Counted from the first letter of the stretch, positions 39,915-49,599 are shown. The stretch is 64,000 nt of DNA from CAWAQA01 sp963784065 (GCA_963784065.1 CAWAQA010000003.1:806001-870000); one strand, 5' to 3'. The notes: a model not told the origin generated them from the letters alone. A program made the numbers and translations.

Positions 39915-41390
39915 CACGCAATCTCTCCGAAGTGGAACGCCTTGATATTGAGGTACTCGTCGATCCCGTACCTGGATCCCTCGCGGCCGAACCCGGATTG
40001 TTTCACGCCGCCGAACGGCGCCGCCTCGATCGAGACACTGCCGGTGTTCAGACCCACCATGCCGCACTCGAGCCGCTCGGCCACGCGCCACGACCGCCTG
40101 ATGCTCTCCGTGTAGAAATAGGCCGCCAGGCCGAACGGCGTCGCGTTGGCGAGCGCCAGGGCCTCGTCTTCAGTCCCGAAGCGGAAGAGCGGCGCGACCG
40201 GCCCGAATGTCTCTTCGTTGGCTACCCTCATATCCGGCGTCATCGACGTGAGGACCGTAGGCTCGACGAACTGACCGCCCCGGGCGTGCACGCCGCCGCC
40301 AACCGTCGCCAACGCGCCGTGTGCCCGCGCATCGTCGATGTGCTCGAGCACCTTGTCGACCGCGGCGCTGTTGATCAGCGGGCCGATCGTGACGCCGTCC
40401 GCCATGCCGTCGCCGACGACCTGGCGCGCCACGGCCTGCGTCAGCCTGAGCGCGAACTCGTCGTAGATGTCGTCCTGGACGAGGATCCGGTTGGCGCAGA
40501 CACAGGTCTGGCCGGCGTTGCGGAACTTGCTGGCCATGACGCCCTGGATGGCCTTGTCCATGTCGGCGTCGCTGAAGATGATGAACGGCGCGTTGCCGCC
40601 GAGCTCGAGGCTCAAGCGCTTCAACGTCTTCGCCGCCTTCTCCATCAGCAGCTTCCCGACGCGCGTCGATCCGGTGAAGGACAGCTTGCGCACCGATTCG
40701 TTCGAGGTGAGGGCGTCGCCAATCGCCTCGGGACGGCCGGTCACGACGTTGAGCACACCAGGCGGGAACCCGACGCGTTCGCGCCAGCGCGGCCAGTGCC
40801 AGCGCTGAAAAGGGGGTCAGTTCCGACGGCTTGATCACGACGGTGCAGCCGGCTGCCAGCGCCGGCGCGCACTTGCGCGTGATCATCGCGATCGGAAAAT
40901 TCCACGGCGTGATCGCGGCACAGACGCCGACCGGTTCCTTGAGCACGACGATCCGGCGATCCGGCGTCGGCGCCGGGATGGTGTCGCCGTAGACGCGTCG
41001 CGCCTCCTCCGAAAACCACTTCACGAATCCGCCGCCGTACCGAACCTCGCCGCGCGACTCCGCCAATGGTTTTCCCTGCTCGAGCGTCATGATGCGCGCG
41101 AGATCCTCGACGTTCGCGATGATCGCGTCGTGCCACGCCTCGAGGAGCTCGGATCGCTTTGCCGCCCCGGCACTGCGCCACGCGGGGAATGCCGCCGCCG
41201 CCGCTGCGATGGCCTGATTCGTTTCGTCGGCGCCAAGCGATGGCACGCGGCCGACCTGCGCGCCCGTGGCTGGGTTGTTCACGAGAATCCAGTCTCTGCC
41301 GGCAACCCAGCGGTTTCCGATGCACGCCGCCTCACGGAACAACGAGGGATCAGAAAGGTCTTTCACCTTGTCTATGTTACAGGGCCCCAT
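39914..41390 (-). CDS. gabD: NAD(P)-dependent succinate-semialdehyde dehydrogenase (frameshifted)
   Basis: About 490 residues of aldehyde-dehydrogenase fold. Visible motifs: ITPWNFPIAMITRK, KPSELTPFSALALA, then after a frame change near 40770 SFTGSTRVGKLLM, catalytic Glu in LELGGNAPFIIF, catalytic Cys in NAGQTCVCANR, and NEETFGPVAPLFRF. The overall pattern best fits GabD, which oxidises succinate semialdehyde to succinate. The start is taken at the ATG at 41390. One indel explains the break. Confidence 0.88.
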
Positions 41391-41479
41391 GAGCTCACGT
41401 ATGGATCGGGTCGGGCGGAACGCGTCGTGCACCTTTGGTGATCATGAAACGCGACTCCCACCTCGAGAGGAGGCAACTG

Positions 41480-42060
41480 ATGAGAGCCCTCGTTCCCGCC
41501 TGTGCCTTTGCTCTGGCCGTGGCCGTTTCGGCAAACGCGCAGGACACGACGGAGAAGTCCAAGACGACAGTGAAGGCAGACGACGCGCGCACGGTCGTCA
41601 TGACCGGCTGCCTGATGCAGACGGGCGGCGCCTATATGCTCGCCGGCGCCACGGCCGCCGCCGGAGAGGATCTGACGATCAAGTCGACGGTGAAGACCGA
41701 CGTTGACAAGGACGAGACGGACGTCAAGACACGGACACGAGCCGAGATCGACAGAGATGACGATGCATGCGGTTGGCACGTCCGGAACGACGATGATGTA
41801 CCAGCTCGATCCGCGCGCGGGCGTCAACCTCGCGGCACATGCCGGCCACCGCGTCGAAGTCGCCGGCGTGATGCTCGATCCGGCGCGCGGCGACGACGAC
41901 GCCGAAGTGACGATCAAGAGCGACACGAAGGTCAAGGCGGACGACGCACCCGATGCGAGGGTGCGGACCAAGACCAAGGCCGAACTGCCGCGCGGGGCGC
42001 ACGCGCGCCTGACCGTCGTCTCGGTGAAGCCGTTGTCCGGCGCCTGCCCGGCGCAGCTAG
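41480..42060 (+). CDS. Secreted small protein of unknown function (frameshifted)
   Basis: Starts MRALVPACAFALAVAVSANA with a GAGGAGG site upstream, giving a clear Sec signal. The mature part is Lys/Asp/Thr-rich with two similar blocks (DLTIKSTVKTDVDKDETDVK and EVTIKSDTKVKADDAPDARV), each after a hydrophobic MLAGA- or VAGVML-type strand. Frame changes fall near 41750 and again before the probable TAG at 42058. Converges on hemD with one base between. No family recognised. Confidence 0.6.
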
Positions 42061-42061
42061 C

Positions 42062-42919
42062 TCAGTGGCCCCGGTCTCGCTTGCGCGCGCAGAGACCGGG
42101 GCTCCGTTCGGCCGCTTCCCGCGCGAGAAAGCCCATCTTCGGGTGCGACGCCTCGAGATCGATGGCGATTCCCTGCTGCCTGAGCTCTTCGCTGGTTGTC
42201 GGGCCGATCGACGCCACCACGAGCTTCGCCAAACCCTCGCGCGCTTGCTGCTCAAGACCCATCGTGCCCGCCACCTGCAGCAGGTGCACGACCTGGGTAG
42301 CGGTCGTGAAGATGGCGACGTCCAGCTCACCCCGTGCGACCGCCCGGACGGCGCCGCGCAGCGGTTCGAGGTCCTCCGGCAACGCCCAGCGATACACCGG
42401 CACGCGCGTGACCTGCGCGCCGCGAGTCTCGAGCCCCCGCAACAGGTCCGGATTCGCAGTGCCGTACTCCTGCACGGCCACGCGCACCCCGCGCAGCTGC
42501 GCCTCGCCCGTCTTCGCGTCGAGCGCAGCGAGCAACTCACGCCAGGTATTCGGCTCAGGGGCGGCGACCCATGGCTGGATCTGGAGCTCGCGCATGACCG
42601 CCATTGGCTTCGGGCCGCGCACCGCGACGTTCGCCCGCGCGAGGGCCGCGACGAACGCCTCCCGCCGCCCGGCATGATCGACCACGGCGAGCAGCGCGCG
42701 GGTGCCGACACCGGTGAGCAGGACGACCATGTCGAACGCGCCTGCTATCAGGCCCTCGGCGAAGGCGAGCGCCTCGGAATTCGATTCGAGCGGGATCTCA
42801 CGCAGCGCGGGAGCGACGAACGGACGGCCCCCGTACGTGGAAACGAGAGCCGCCAGCTCGCGCGAGCGACGGCTCTCGAGGAGCAGGACCTGAAGGCCCT
42901 GAAAGTCTGGAGTAGACAT
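42062..42919 (-). CDS. hemD: Uroporphyrinogen-III synthase family protein
   Basis: 285 residues, intact. Pattern of HemD: GLQVLLLESRRSRELAALV, VVLLTGVGTRALLAVV, VAVRGPKPMAVMREL, and the second domain DVAIFTTATQVVHLLQVAG with IGPTTSEELRQQGI. It closes and inverts the linear tetrapyrrole in haem/sirohaem synthesis. The family is divergent, so activity is inferred from the overall two-domain pattern; no other haem genes are nearby. Confidence 0.85.
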   Translation of the reverse strand: MSTPDFQGLQVLLLESRRSRELAALVSTYGGRPFVAPALREIPLESNSEALAFAEGLIAGAFDMVVLLTGVGTRALLAVVDHAGRREAFVAALARANVAVRGPKPMAVMRELQIQPWVAAPEPNTWRELLAALDAKTGEAQLRGVRVAVQEYGTANPDLLRGLETRGAQVTRVPVYRWALPEDLEPLRGAVRAVARGELDVAIFTTATQVVHLLQVAGTMGLEQQAREGLAKLVVASIGPTTSEELRQQGIAIDLEASHPKMGFLAREAAERSPGLCARKRDRGH

Positions 42920-42921
42920 GT

Positions 42922-43003
42922 TGGTCGGCAGCGGGCAGTGGGCGGTGCGCAGGACGGAGGCGTTCGCGTCTCTGCCCGCTGCCGACTGCCCACTGCCGAC
43001 TAC
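42922..43003. repeat. 7-base periodic inverted array (CTGCCGA type)
   Basis: Between the hemD start and the amtB stop. Left half: GGTCGGC, AGCGGGC, AGTGGGC, GGTGCGC. Right half: CTGCCCG, CTGCCGA, CTGCCCA, CTGCCGA. The halves are near complements and could fold on each other. Confidence 0.7.
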
Positions 43004-43006
43004 AGA

Positions 43007-44245
43007 TCACATCCGCGCCGATCCGCCCTCGGCGTGGAGATACGCTTCTTCGCCGTGGAGCGTGATATCCAGGCCGGCGGTTTCATCCGACGCGGACGCG
43101 CGCAGCGGCATCACCAGGCCAATCAGCTTCAGCAGGACGAAGCTCATGCCGCCACTGTAGACGATGGCGGCGCCCACCGCGATGGCTTGCGTGACCAGCT
43201 GACCGGGGTTCCCGTACAACGCGCCGTCGGCAAGGCCGTTGAGCGCGCGGTCCGCGAACACGCCGGTCAGCAGCGCGCCAACCGTGCCGCCGACACCGTG
43301 CGCCGCGACCACGTCGAGCGAGTCGTCCAGGTTGGTCTTCACCCGAAGCTGCAGGGCAATATAGCTCGGGATCGCCGCGATGGCCCCGAGGATGATCGCG
43401 TTCATCGGGCTGATGAAGCCGGCCGCAGGCGTGATCGCCACCAGGCCGACGACGATGGCGGTGGCGGCGCCGACGGCAGTGGGCTTGCCCGATCGAATCC
43501 CGTCGAGGAACGTCCAGACGACAAGGGTCGCTGCCGGCGCCAGCATCGTGGTCACGAAGGCGAGGCCGGCAATCGGGCTGGCCGCCAGCGCGCTGCCTGC
43601 GTTGAAGCCGAACCAGCCGAACCAGAGGAGACCGGAACCGAGCAGGACGAGGGGCACACTGTGCGGCAACAGCGACGACGATGGATACTCCTGACGCCTG
43701 CCGATGACGAGCGCGGCCACGAGCGCGGCTGCGCCGGCGTTGACGTGCACGACGGTTCCACCCGCGAAGTCGAGCGCGCCCATGTCGGCCAGCCAGCCGC
43801 CGCCCCATACCCAGTGCGCGACCGGTGCGTATACGACCAGCGACCAGAGGCAGATGAAGGTGACATACGCGGAGAACCGCATCCGCTCGACGATGGCGCC
43901 AGAGATCAGCGCCGCCGTGATGATGCAGAAGGTCCCCTGGAAGGCCATGTAAAGGACGTGCGGAATGGTGATCGGCACGATGGCCCCCGTGGCCTCGAGG
44001 CCGACACCACGCAGAAACGCCAGCGACAGGTCGCCGAGCCAGTTACCACCGGCCGTCAACGCCAGCGAGTAGCCGAGCAGCGCCCACAGCACCCCGACGA
44101 ATCCGAGCGAAATGAAGCTCATCATCATGGTGTTGAGGGCGTTCTTGGAGCGGACGAGGCCGCCGTAGAAGAACGCCAGCGCCGGCGTCATCAGCAGCAC
44201 CAGGGCTGTCGAAATCAACATCCATGCTGTGTCAGCTTGGTTCAT
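43007..44245 (-). CDS. amtB: AmtB-type ammonium transporter
   Basis: 412 residues, about 11 transmembrane helices, intact. Starts MNQADTAWMLISTALVLLMT at 44245 with AAGGAG upstream; upstream in-frame codons are not Amt-like. Family blocks: PALAFFYGGLVRSKN, WVWGGGWLADMGALDFAGGT, HVNAGAAALVAALVIGRR, and the pore-lining His pair region DSLDVVAAHGVGGTVGALLT. Carries ammonium across the inner membrane. A good sigma-54 promoter lies 54 bases upstream, fitting control by nitrogen status. No glnK follows. Confidence 0.95.
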   Translation of the reverse strand: MNQADTAWMLISTALVLLMTPALAFFYGGLVRSKNALNTMMMSFISLGFVGVLWALLGYSLALTAGGNWLGDLSLAFLRGVGLEATGAIVPITIPHVLYMAFQGTFCIITAALISGAIVERMRFSAYVTFICLWSLVVYAPVAHWVWGGGWLADMGALDFAGGTVVHVNAGAAALVAALVIGRRQEYPSSSLLPHSVPLVLLGSGLLWFGWFGFNAGSALAASPIAGLAFVTTMLAPAATLVVWTFLDGIRSGKPTAVGAATAIVVGLVAITPAAGFISPMNAIILGAIAAIPSYIALQLRVKTNLDDSLDVVAAHGVGGTVGALLTGVFADRALNGLADGALYGNPGQLVTQAIAVGAAIVYSGGMSFVLLKLIGLVMPLRASASDETAGLDITLHGEEAYLHAEGGSARM

Positions 44246-44298
44246 CCCTGCTCCTTGTGAAGGTGTGGCGGACGGGTAAGGCGTGCTCCGGACGGCTG

Positions 44299-44314
44299 AG
44301 CAAGCGAAGTGCCA
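44299..44314 (-). promoter_or_regulatory. Sigma-54 promoter of amtB
   Basis: Minus-strand sequence TGGCACTTCGCTTGCT matches the RpoN -24/-12 consensus (TGGCAC, five bases, TTGCT) exactly in the invariant GG and GC pairs and their spacing. It would start transcription near 44288, leaving a leader of about 43 bases before the amtB ATG. NtrC-type activation is expected; I did not find a clear NtrC site. Confidence 0.75.
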
Positions 44315-44566
44315 CGGCGCGTGGACAGCATCGTGCCAGAACAGGCCTGTTTTACAGGGATTTTTATCAGGCCGTGCCGTGAACCCCAACAAAATTGTCT
44401 ATCTTCCGAACCAGACAACATTTATGTCCTACGGGGGGTGCGTGCGCCGGGAGCCCGCTCCTCCGCACGACAACTCTGTCCGCCTTTTCGGCGAATACTA
44501 CAACTCTGTCGCGAACACGCGAGGCGGTGAATGAGCGGCGGCGCTTATTGTGGCTGTACGAAGGAA

Positions 44567-44626
44567 GGGCGGACCTGCACGGTCCGCCCCGAGGCTCGAA
44601 CCGACGGGCGGACCCGAAGGTCCGCC
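44567..44626. repeat. Two GGACC/GGTCC hairpins
   Basis: GGGCGGACC/GGTCCGCCC (44567-44589) and GGCGGACC/GGTCCGCC with loop CGAA (44607-44626), just past the stop of the oxidoreductase fragment. Same stems as one hairpin of the tandem block at 21439-22459. The rest of the 44315-44566 gap shows no gene. Confidence 0.7.
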
Positions 44627-44648
44627 TCTGGGGGTCATTCGCGGGAAC

Positions 44649-45600
44649 TTACGCCCATTTGAAACCGTGCTTGGCCAGCGGCAGCGAGCGAATCCTGGTG
44701 CCGGTCGCCGCGTGGATGGCGTTGGCGAGCGCGGGGATCGTCGGCGGCAGCGCCGGCTCGCCGAGGCCGGTCGGCGGGTTGTCGGTGATGACGAAATGGA
44801 CGTCGATCTGCGGCGCCGCCTGCGCCATCCGCACCGGCGGGTATTGGTTGAAGTTCCCCTGCACGGCCCGGCCGCCTTCGATCGTGATCTCCCACGCCAT
44901 CAGGTGGCTCATGCCCTCGATGACCGCTCCCTGCGCCTGGTTGAACGCGGCGCTCGGGTTCACGATTTGCCGCCCGACGTCGCCCGCCACCCAGACCTTG
45001 TTGACCTTCACCTGCTTGTCGGCGGACACGGTGACCTCGGCGACGTTGGCCAGGTAGCCGCGGTGGCTGTACTGGAACGCCACGCCCATCCCGGTGCCCT
45101 TCGGCAACGACCGCTTGCCCCAGCCTGATCGGTCGCGCACCGCTTCGAGGACACCACGCATGCGTCCGGCATCGAAGTTGTCGCCGCCCTCGGCGGGTGG
45201 CGGGATCGCCGGACCGCCCAGCAGCTCGAGCCTGAACGCCAGCGGATCCTTCCCCGCGGCGAGCGCGATCTCGTCGAGGAACGACTGGAACACGAACGAG
45301 AACGCGTTGCTGCGCGGCGCGCGATGGGCGCCGGTGGGTACGCCGAGCGGCAGCAACGTCGCCTGGAAGTCGAAGTTGGGCACGAACCGCGCCGGGAACT
45401 CGACGCCGTTGATGTTGGCGGAGTTGGCGAACCCCTGCACGCCGCGCGCGTTGTCGCCGTAGCTGACGAAGTGGTTGCGCCACGCCACGAACTTCGTCCC
45501 CTTGAGATTCGAGGACGTCCCTTATCACCCACAACAAGGGCATGTCGGCGGGGACGTCGACGGTCGTGGTCCTGTTGTTGACGTTCAGCATGAATGGCAT
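44649..45600 (-). pseudogene. iorA'-'iorB chimera (aldehyde/isoquinoline oxidoreductase remnants)
   Basis: The first ~30 codons (MPFMLNVNNRTTTVDVPADM, then PLLWVIRDVLE) are the start of an IorA-type 2Fe-2S subunit. Near 45510 the sequence jumps to the interior of an IorB-type molybdopterin subunit (KGTKFVAWRNHFVSYGDNAR ... VAGDVGRQIVNPSAAFNQAQ ... GTRIRSLPLAKHGFKWA). The jump also shifts frame. All Fe-S cysteines and most of IorB are missing. This is either a large internal deletion in the genome or an assembly collapse across two or more kilobases. Confidence 0.75.
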
Positions 45601-45722
45601 TGGCGTGACTCGTGCGAAAGAGACTCCGAACCGATAAGAAAATCGGAAACAGTAGAACGGCAGAGATGCGCAACCGGCCGTGATAATTACAGCATAATGT
45701 TGAAATCGTTCAACTTGTCGAG

Positions 45723-46743
45723 ATGTTGACGTTGAAAGTCCTCCGCCTCGTCATCCTTCTCTCCGTGTTCGCACCCTCCGCGGCCTCAGCCCAGGAGGTG
45801 GCCATCGACGCAGCGCAGCCGTTTGACGCCTGGCTGACGGATTTCGTGGCCGAGGCGCGCGGGCGCGGGTTCGGCGACGAACTGTTGTCCAGTACGGTCA
45901 TGGGGCTCGAGCCGCTGCACCGGGTTGTCTCGAGCGACCGCACCCAGGCCGAGCTGACCGTCACGTTCGCGCGCTATCTCTCGAGCCGCTTGACGCCGGC
46001 CGTGGTACGTCGTGGACGCGAACTGGGCGCGCAACACCGCGCGGTCCTGACCGGCATCGAACAGAAGTACGACGTGCAGCGCCGTTTCATGCTCTCCATC
46101 TGGGGCATGGAGACGCGGTTCGGCCGCGTGACCGGGCGGACGCCGATTTTCCAGGCCCTGGCGACGCTGGCATGGGAGCCGCGTCGCGCCGCGTTCTTTC
46201 GCGGTCAGCTCTTCGACGCCCTCACGATCGTGCACAACGGCTACATCGACCCGGCGTCGATGACCGGCTCGTGGGCCGGCGCCATGGGACAGCCGCAGTT
46301 CATGCCGTCGAGCTACCTGCAGTACGCCGTGGACTACGACGGCGACGGCCGCCGGGACATCTGGAAGTCCTCGGCCGACGCCCTGGCGTCGATTGCGAAC
46401 TACCTGAAGGGGTGGGGGTGGGACGGCGATGTCACCTGGGGCCGCGAAGTGCAGGTCACGCGCGCGATTCGCGAGCGCATTGCCGACGCGGTCCCGTTGC
46501 GGACCGAGGGCTGCTCCGCGATGCGGCAGCATGACAGAGCGGCGTCCGCTCGCGGAGTGGAACCGTCTCGGCGTGCGGCTGAAGGACGGCGGGCATTTGC
46601 CGGACGCCGACCTGGAGGCCGGACTCGTCGAGACCGAGGACCGCAGCTTCCTGGTGTACACGAACTACGATGCGCTGCTGCGTTACAACTGCGCCCATCA
46701 CTACGCGCTGAGCGTGGCGCTGCTCGCCGATCGCCTGCAGTAG
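45723..46743 (+). CDS. mltB: Lytic murein transglycosylase, MltB-like (frameshifted near the end)
   Basis: About 340 residues with a signal peptide (LRLVILLSVFAPSAASAQ). The catalytic Glu is in SIWGMETRFGRVTG, followed by GSWAGAMGQPQFMPSSYLQY and DYDGDGRRDIWKSSADALAS, all MltB/SLT-3 family hallmarks. The frame changes near 46520; the last part is EWNRLGVRLKDGGHLPDADL ... YNCAHHYALSVALLADRLQ. Cleaves peptidoglycan glycan strands in the periplasm. Divergent from the iorA'-'iorB remnant. Confidence 0.88.
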
Positions 46744-46744
46744 C

Positions 46745-46766
46745 GCCGGGTCCGAAAGGACCCGGC
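46745..46766 (+). terminator. Terminator-like hairpin after mltB
   Basis: Stem GCCGGGTCC / GGACCCGGC with a GAAA loop, starting two bases past the mltB stop, followed by TCCTGCG with no U-run. A TTCA-loop hairpin (CCGGCTTCAGCCGG) follows about 23 bases later. Together they probably end mltB transcripts. Confidence 0.55.
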
Positions 46767-46854
46767 TCCTGCGAGCCTGGCCTCACCGGCTTCAGCCGGC
46801 CCGGACGAGCCGTCCGTGTTAGCATCCTGCGCACACAGGGGCTTCGCCCACCGC

Positions 46855-48456
46855 ATGCTGGAACCGCGCCTTCAGGTCCAGGACTCACTGGGCCGGCGTC
46901 TCGTCGTCCTCGACAAGCCGACCTTTACGATCGGCCGCCGATCCAGCAGCGATCTGCCCTTGACCGACAGCGAGGTCTCGCGCGAGCACGCCGAGATCGC
47001 GCGAGTAAACAGCCGGTACTTCGTGCGCGACCGCGGGTCGCGCTACGGCACGTTCGTCAACGGCACACAGGTCACCAGCGATCACGCGCTGTCGCACGGC
47101 GACCGCATCCGCCTCGGCCGCGACCACGGCGCGGAAGTGTGCTTTCTCATCGATGACGACGCGCCCACGGGGACCGACGGGTCATCGGCCGGGTTCAGGC
47201 AGGTCGCCGCGCTCCTCGAGGGGCTGCAGGCACTCGGCGGCGCCCGCGTCCTCGATGAGATGCTCGCGCTCGTCCTGGACGCGGCGATCGAAGTGACCGG
47301 CGCCGAGCGCGGGTTCATCATGCTCGCCGACGAGGCAGGCCACCTCGAGCTCAAGCTGGCGCGGACGCAGGGCAAGCTGTCCATCCCGGGCACGCATTTC
47401 GAGACCAGCCGCAAGATTCCGGAGAGCGTGTTCGCCACCGGGCAGGAAAGACACGTGGCCGACCTGCGCGACGGCGACCTGGCGGGCGCGCACGAGGGCA
47501 CGCTCGCCCTCGGCATCCGCCACGTCCTGTGCGTTCCGCTGCGCGTGGTCCATTACGTCGATCGGCCGGGCCACCGCGTCGATCCGCGATCGATAGGCGT
47601 CCTCTACCTCGACAGCCGCAGCAAGGGCACGCTGCTCTCCCACACGGCGCGGTCGGCGTTGACGACGCTCGCCTCCGAGGCCGGCATCGCCATCGAGAAC
47701 GCGCGCCTGTATCGCGCCGCGCTGGAGAGGGGGCGCATCGACGAGGAGCTGCGCATTGCCTCGCAGATCCAGCAGGCGCTGCTCCCGCTGCCGCACAGGA
47801 GCGCCGCCTTCTTCGACGTCATGGCCGCGTCGGTCTCGTGCCGCGAGATCGGCGGCGACTTCTTCGACTACATCGACCTCCCGGATGGCCGCTTCGGGTT
47901 CGCGGTCGGAGACGTCGCCGGCAAGGGCACACCGGCCGCGCTGCTGACCGCCGTACTTCAAGGTATCTTCTCGGGGCAGGCCACCGCAGTCCAGGAGCCC
48001 GGCGACGTGATGACACGCGTGAACCGGGGGCTGCTGACACGCGCGGTCGAAGCACGTTTCGCGACGGCGTGCTTTTGCGTGCTCGGGCCCGACGGCCGGC
48101 TCTCCTACTGCAACGCCGGCCACAATCCGCCGTTCGTGTTCTCCGGCGAGAGCATTCGCCGGCTCACAACCGGGGGACTCGTCCTTGGATTGTTCGCGAA
48201 CGCGACCTACGAGCAGGAGACGATACAGCTCGCGCCGGGCGATACGGTGGTGGTCTTCAGCGACGGCGTGTCAGAAGCGTTGAACGATTCGGGGGACGAG
48301 TTTGGTGACGACGGCATCGTGCGTGCGGTGAGCCGTACCGTGTCGCAGCCGCCCGCGGCAATCCTCGACGCGCTGCTTGCCGCGGTCAAGCAATTCGCCG
48401 GCGCCGCGCCGCAGAACGACGACATCACCGCGCTGGTGCTCCGCTACCGGACCTAG
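46855..48456 (+). CDS. FHA-GAF-PP2C (SpoIIE/RsbU-type) phosphatase
   Basis: 533 residues in three parts. FHA domain (~1-95): FTIGRRSSSDLPLTDSEVSR, RDRGSRYGTFVNG. GAF sensor (~120-290): EVTGAERGFIMLADEAGHLE. PP2C phosphatase of the SpoIIE class (~305-533): EIGGDFFDYIDLPDGRFGFA, GDVAGKGTPAALL, CNAGHNPPF, FSDGVSEALND. Cytoplasmic; the FHA part would bind a phosphothreonine partner while the phosphatase acts on a serine-phosphorylated anti-sigma antagonist. A STAS protein that could be its substrate is encoded 250 bases away at 48704-49045. Confidence 0.92.
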   Translation: MLEPRLQVQDSLGRRLVVLDKPTFTIGRRSSSDLPLTDSEVSREHAEIARVNSRYFVRDRGSRYGTFVNGTQVTSDHALSHGDRIRLGRDHGAEVCFLIDDDAPTGTDGSSAGFRQVAALLEGLQALGGARVLDEMLALVLDAAIEVTGAERGFIMLADEAGHLELKLARTQGKLSIPGTHFETSRKIPESVFATGQERHVADLRDGDLAGAHEGTLALGIRHVLCVPLRVVHYVDRPGHRVDPRSIGVLYLDSRSKGTLLSHTARSALTTLASEAGIAIENARLYRAALERGRIDEELRIASQIQQALLPLPHRSAAFFDVMAASVSCREIGGDFFDYIDLPDGRFGFAVGDVAGKGTPAALLTAVLQGIFSGQATAVQEPGDVMTRVNRGLLTRAVEARFATACFCVLGPDGRLSYCNAGHNPPFVFSGESIRRLTTGGLVLGLFANATYEQETIQLAPGDTVVVFSDGVSEALNDSGDEFGDDGIVRAVSRTVSQPPAAILDALLAAVKQFAGAAPQNDDITALVLRYRT

Positions 48457-48517
48457 CGGCTTCACCAGCCTGAAGCGCGAAGCGGCATCGCCAGATAGAC
48501 AGGGGTAGCTTCCGGCT

Positions 48518-48657
48518 TCAGCCGGAGGATCGGACGCGCCAGATCTTCCCGCCGGCATCGTCAGCGACGAGCAATGACCCATCGCGCCGCATCGCAAGGC
48601 CGACAGGCCGTCCGTAGCCCTGCTGCCGGCGGCTCGGCGGACTCCTGTCGTGAACAG
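48518..48657 (-). pseudogene. C-terminal remnant of a PQQ-dependent sugar dehydrogenase
   Basis: About 45 codons reading QGYGRPVGLAMRRDGSLLVA then DDAGGKIWRV, the terminal beta-propeller blade of soluble PQQ glucose/sorbosone dehydrogenase-like proteins. The stop codon is the TGA inside a TTCA/TGAA-loop hairpin. The rest of the gene is absent. Either a decayed gene or a collapsed assembly region, as at 45510. Confidence 0.4.
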
Positions 48658-48703
48658 CCGCCGAGGATCAAAAGGCGGCCACCAGCGGGAGCAGCCGCGA
48701 CAC

Positions 48704-49045
48704 TCAGCCGGCGAAGCTTTTCACGGCCGCGCCTTCGTCTTCGTAGGTGTCGAAGACGGTGACCAGCCGCGTCATGACGAGCAGGTCCTGCACGCGTCTG
48801 GGAAGGTTTGCCACCTTCAGCGAGCCGCCGTGCTTGTGCATGGTCGTCAGCGTCCGGACCAGCTCACCGAGGCCGCCGCTGTCCACCGACGCGACCTCTG
48901 CCAGGTTGAGCACGATGTTCTTGCGTCCCTGCTGAAGCAGGGAATTGACCTTGTCGTGAAGAAGCTGTGTCGCCTCGCCGAGGTTCAGCTTCCCGTTCAG
49001 GTCCACCACGGTGACGTTGCCGGACGTGCGCTCGGAGATTTCCAT
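48704..49045 (-). CDS. STAS-domain anti-anti-sigma factor (RsbV/SpoIIAA-like)
   Basis: 113 residues, intact: MEISERTSGNVTVVDLNGKL at the start and the phosphorylatable serine in EVASVDSGGLGELVRTL, where SpoIIAA-type antagonists are modified by their kinase. In the unphosphorylated state such proteins bind the anti-sigma factor. Lies next to, and convergent with, the FHA-GAF-PP2C phosphatase, a likely dephosphorylating partner. No anti-sigma kinase is in the window. Confidence 0.88.
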   Translation of the reverse strand: MEISERTSGNVTVVDLNGKLNLGEATQLLHDKVNSLLQQGRKNIVLNLAEVASVDSGGLGELVRTLTTMHKHGGSLKVANLPRRVQDLLVMTRLVTVFDTYEDEGAAVKSFAG

Positions 49046-49131
49046 GAGCGCGGATTATGGCAGCCGGTCCGAGGCACGGCAACAGGAAAACCGCACGGCT
49101 GCTCGAACGGTGCTGGTGGTGCGACGCCAGC

Positions 49132-49599
49132 CTAGTGTTTCTCGGGGTTCCCTGCGCGCTCGGCGCTCTCTGCATCCACAATTTCCCGCGATCCCTGCTG
49201 CCCCTGCGACCGTTTCAACAGCTCGCCGAGCAGAAAGAGATCGGTGAGCAGGGCCCGCACGTGAATGGACGCATTCAGGTTGTCGATCACCTGCGAGCTG
49301 ATCGACGCCTGGGCGCGTACCAGCTCGATCGCGGCAAGCGCGCCACGGGCGTCGTGCTCGAGCACGTCGCGAAACGCCAGATAGGTGTGGGCTGGTTCCA
49401 GACGGTCGCGCGCGACGATGGCGGTCAGGGCCGTGCCGAGGCCGGCCACGGCCGCGGCCGCGCGCGCCAGGAACTCACGCAGCTCGCCGCCCGATTGCGT
49501 GCCGGTATCACCGGGCAGCCCCTGCGCCGCGTAGGCGAGCATGAACTCGTAGGCTTGCTCGACGGCGTGAATGCGCGTGATGAGGTCGTCGCGCGTCAA
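49132..49599 (-). CDS. Helical protein coupled to the molybdenum hydroxylase operon, unknown
   Basis: About 155 residues. A TTG start at 49599 overlaps the previous stop (TTGA), so translation is coupled. All-helical with repeated Ala/Leu heptads: TRDDLITRIHAVEQAYEFML, ELREFLARAAAAVAGLGTAL, SIHVRALLTDLFLLGELLKR. No named family recognised. Its place at the end of a five-gene operon suggests an accessory role for the dehydrogenase. Confidence 0.6.
   Translation of the reverse strand: MTRDDLITRIHAVEQAYEFMLAYAAQGLPGDTGTQSGGELREFLARAAAAVAGLGTALTAIVARDRLEPAHTYLAFRDVLEHDARGALAAIELVRAQASISSQVIDNLNASIHVRALLTDLFLLGELLKRSQGQQGSREIVDAESAERAGNPEKH

Noticed and set aside
41977..44260. Long plus-strand open frame continuing from the secreted protein through hemD and amtB
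   Set aside because: It runs antisense to two intact, recognisable genes and becomes low-complexity (Arg/Gly/Asp-rich). The real secreted protein most likely stops at the TAG at 42058-42060.
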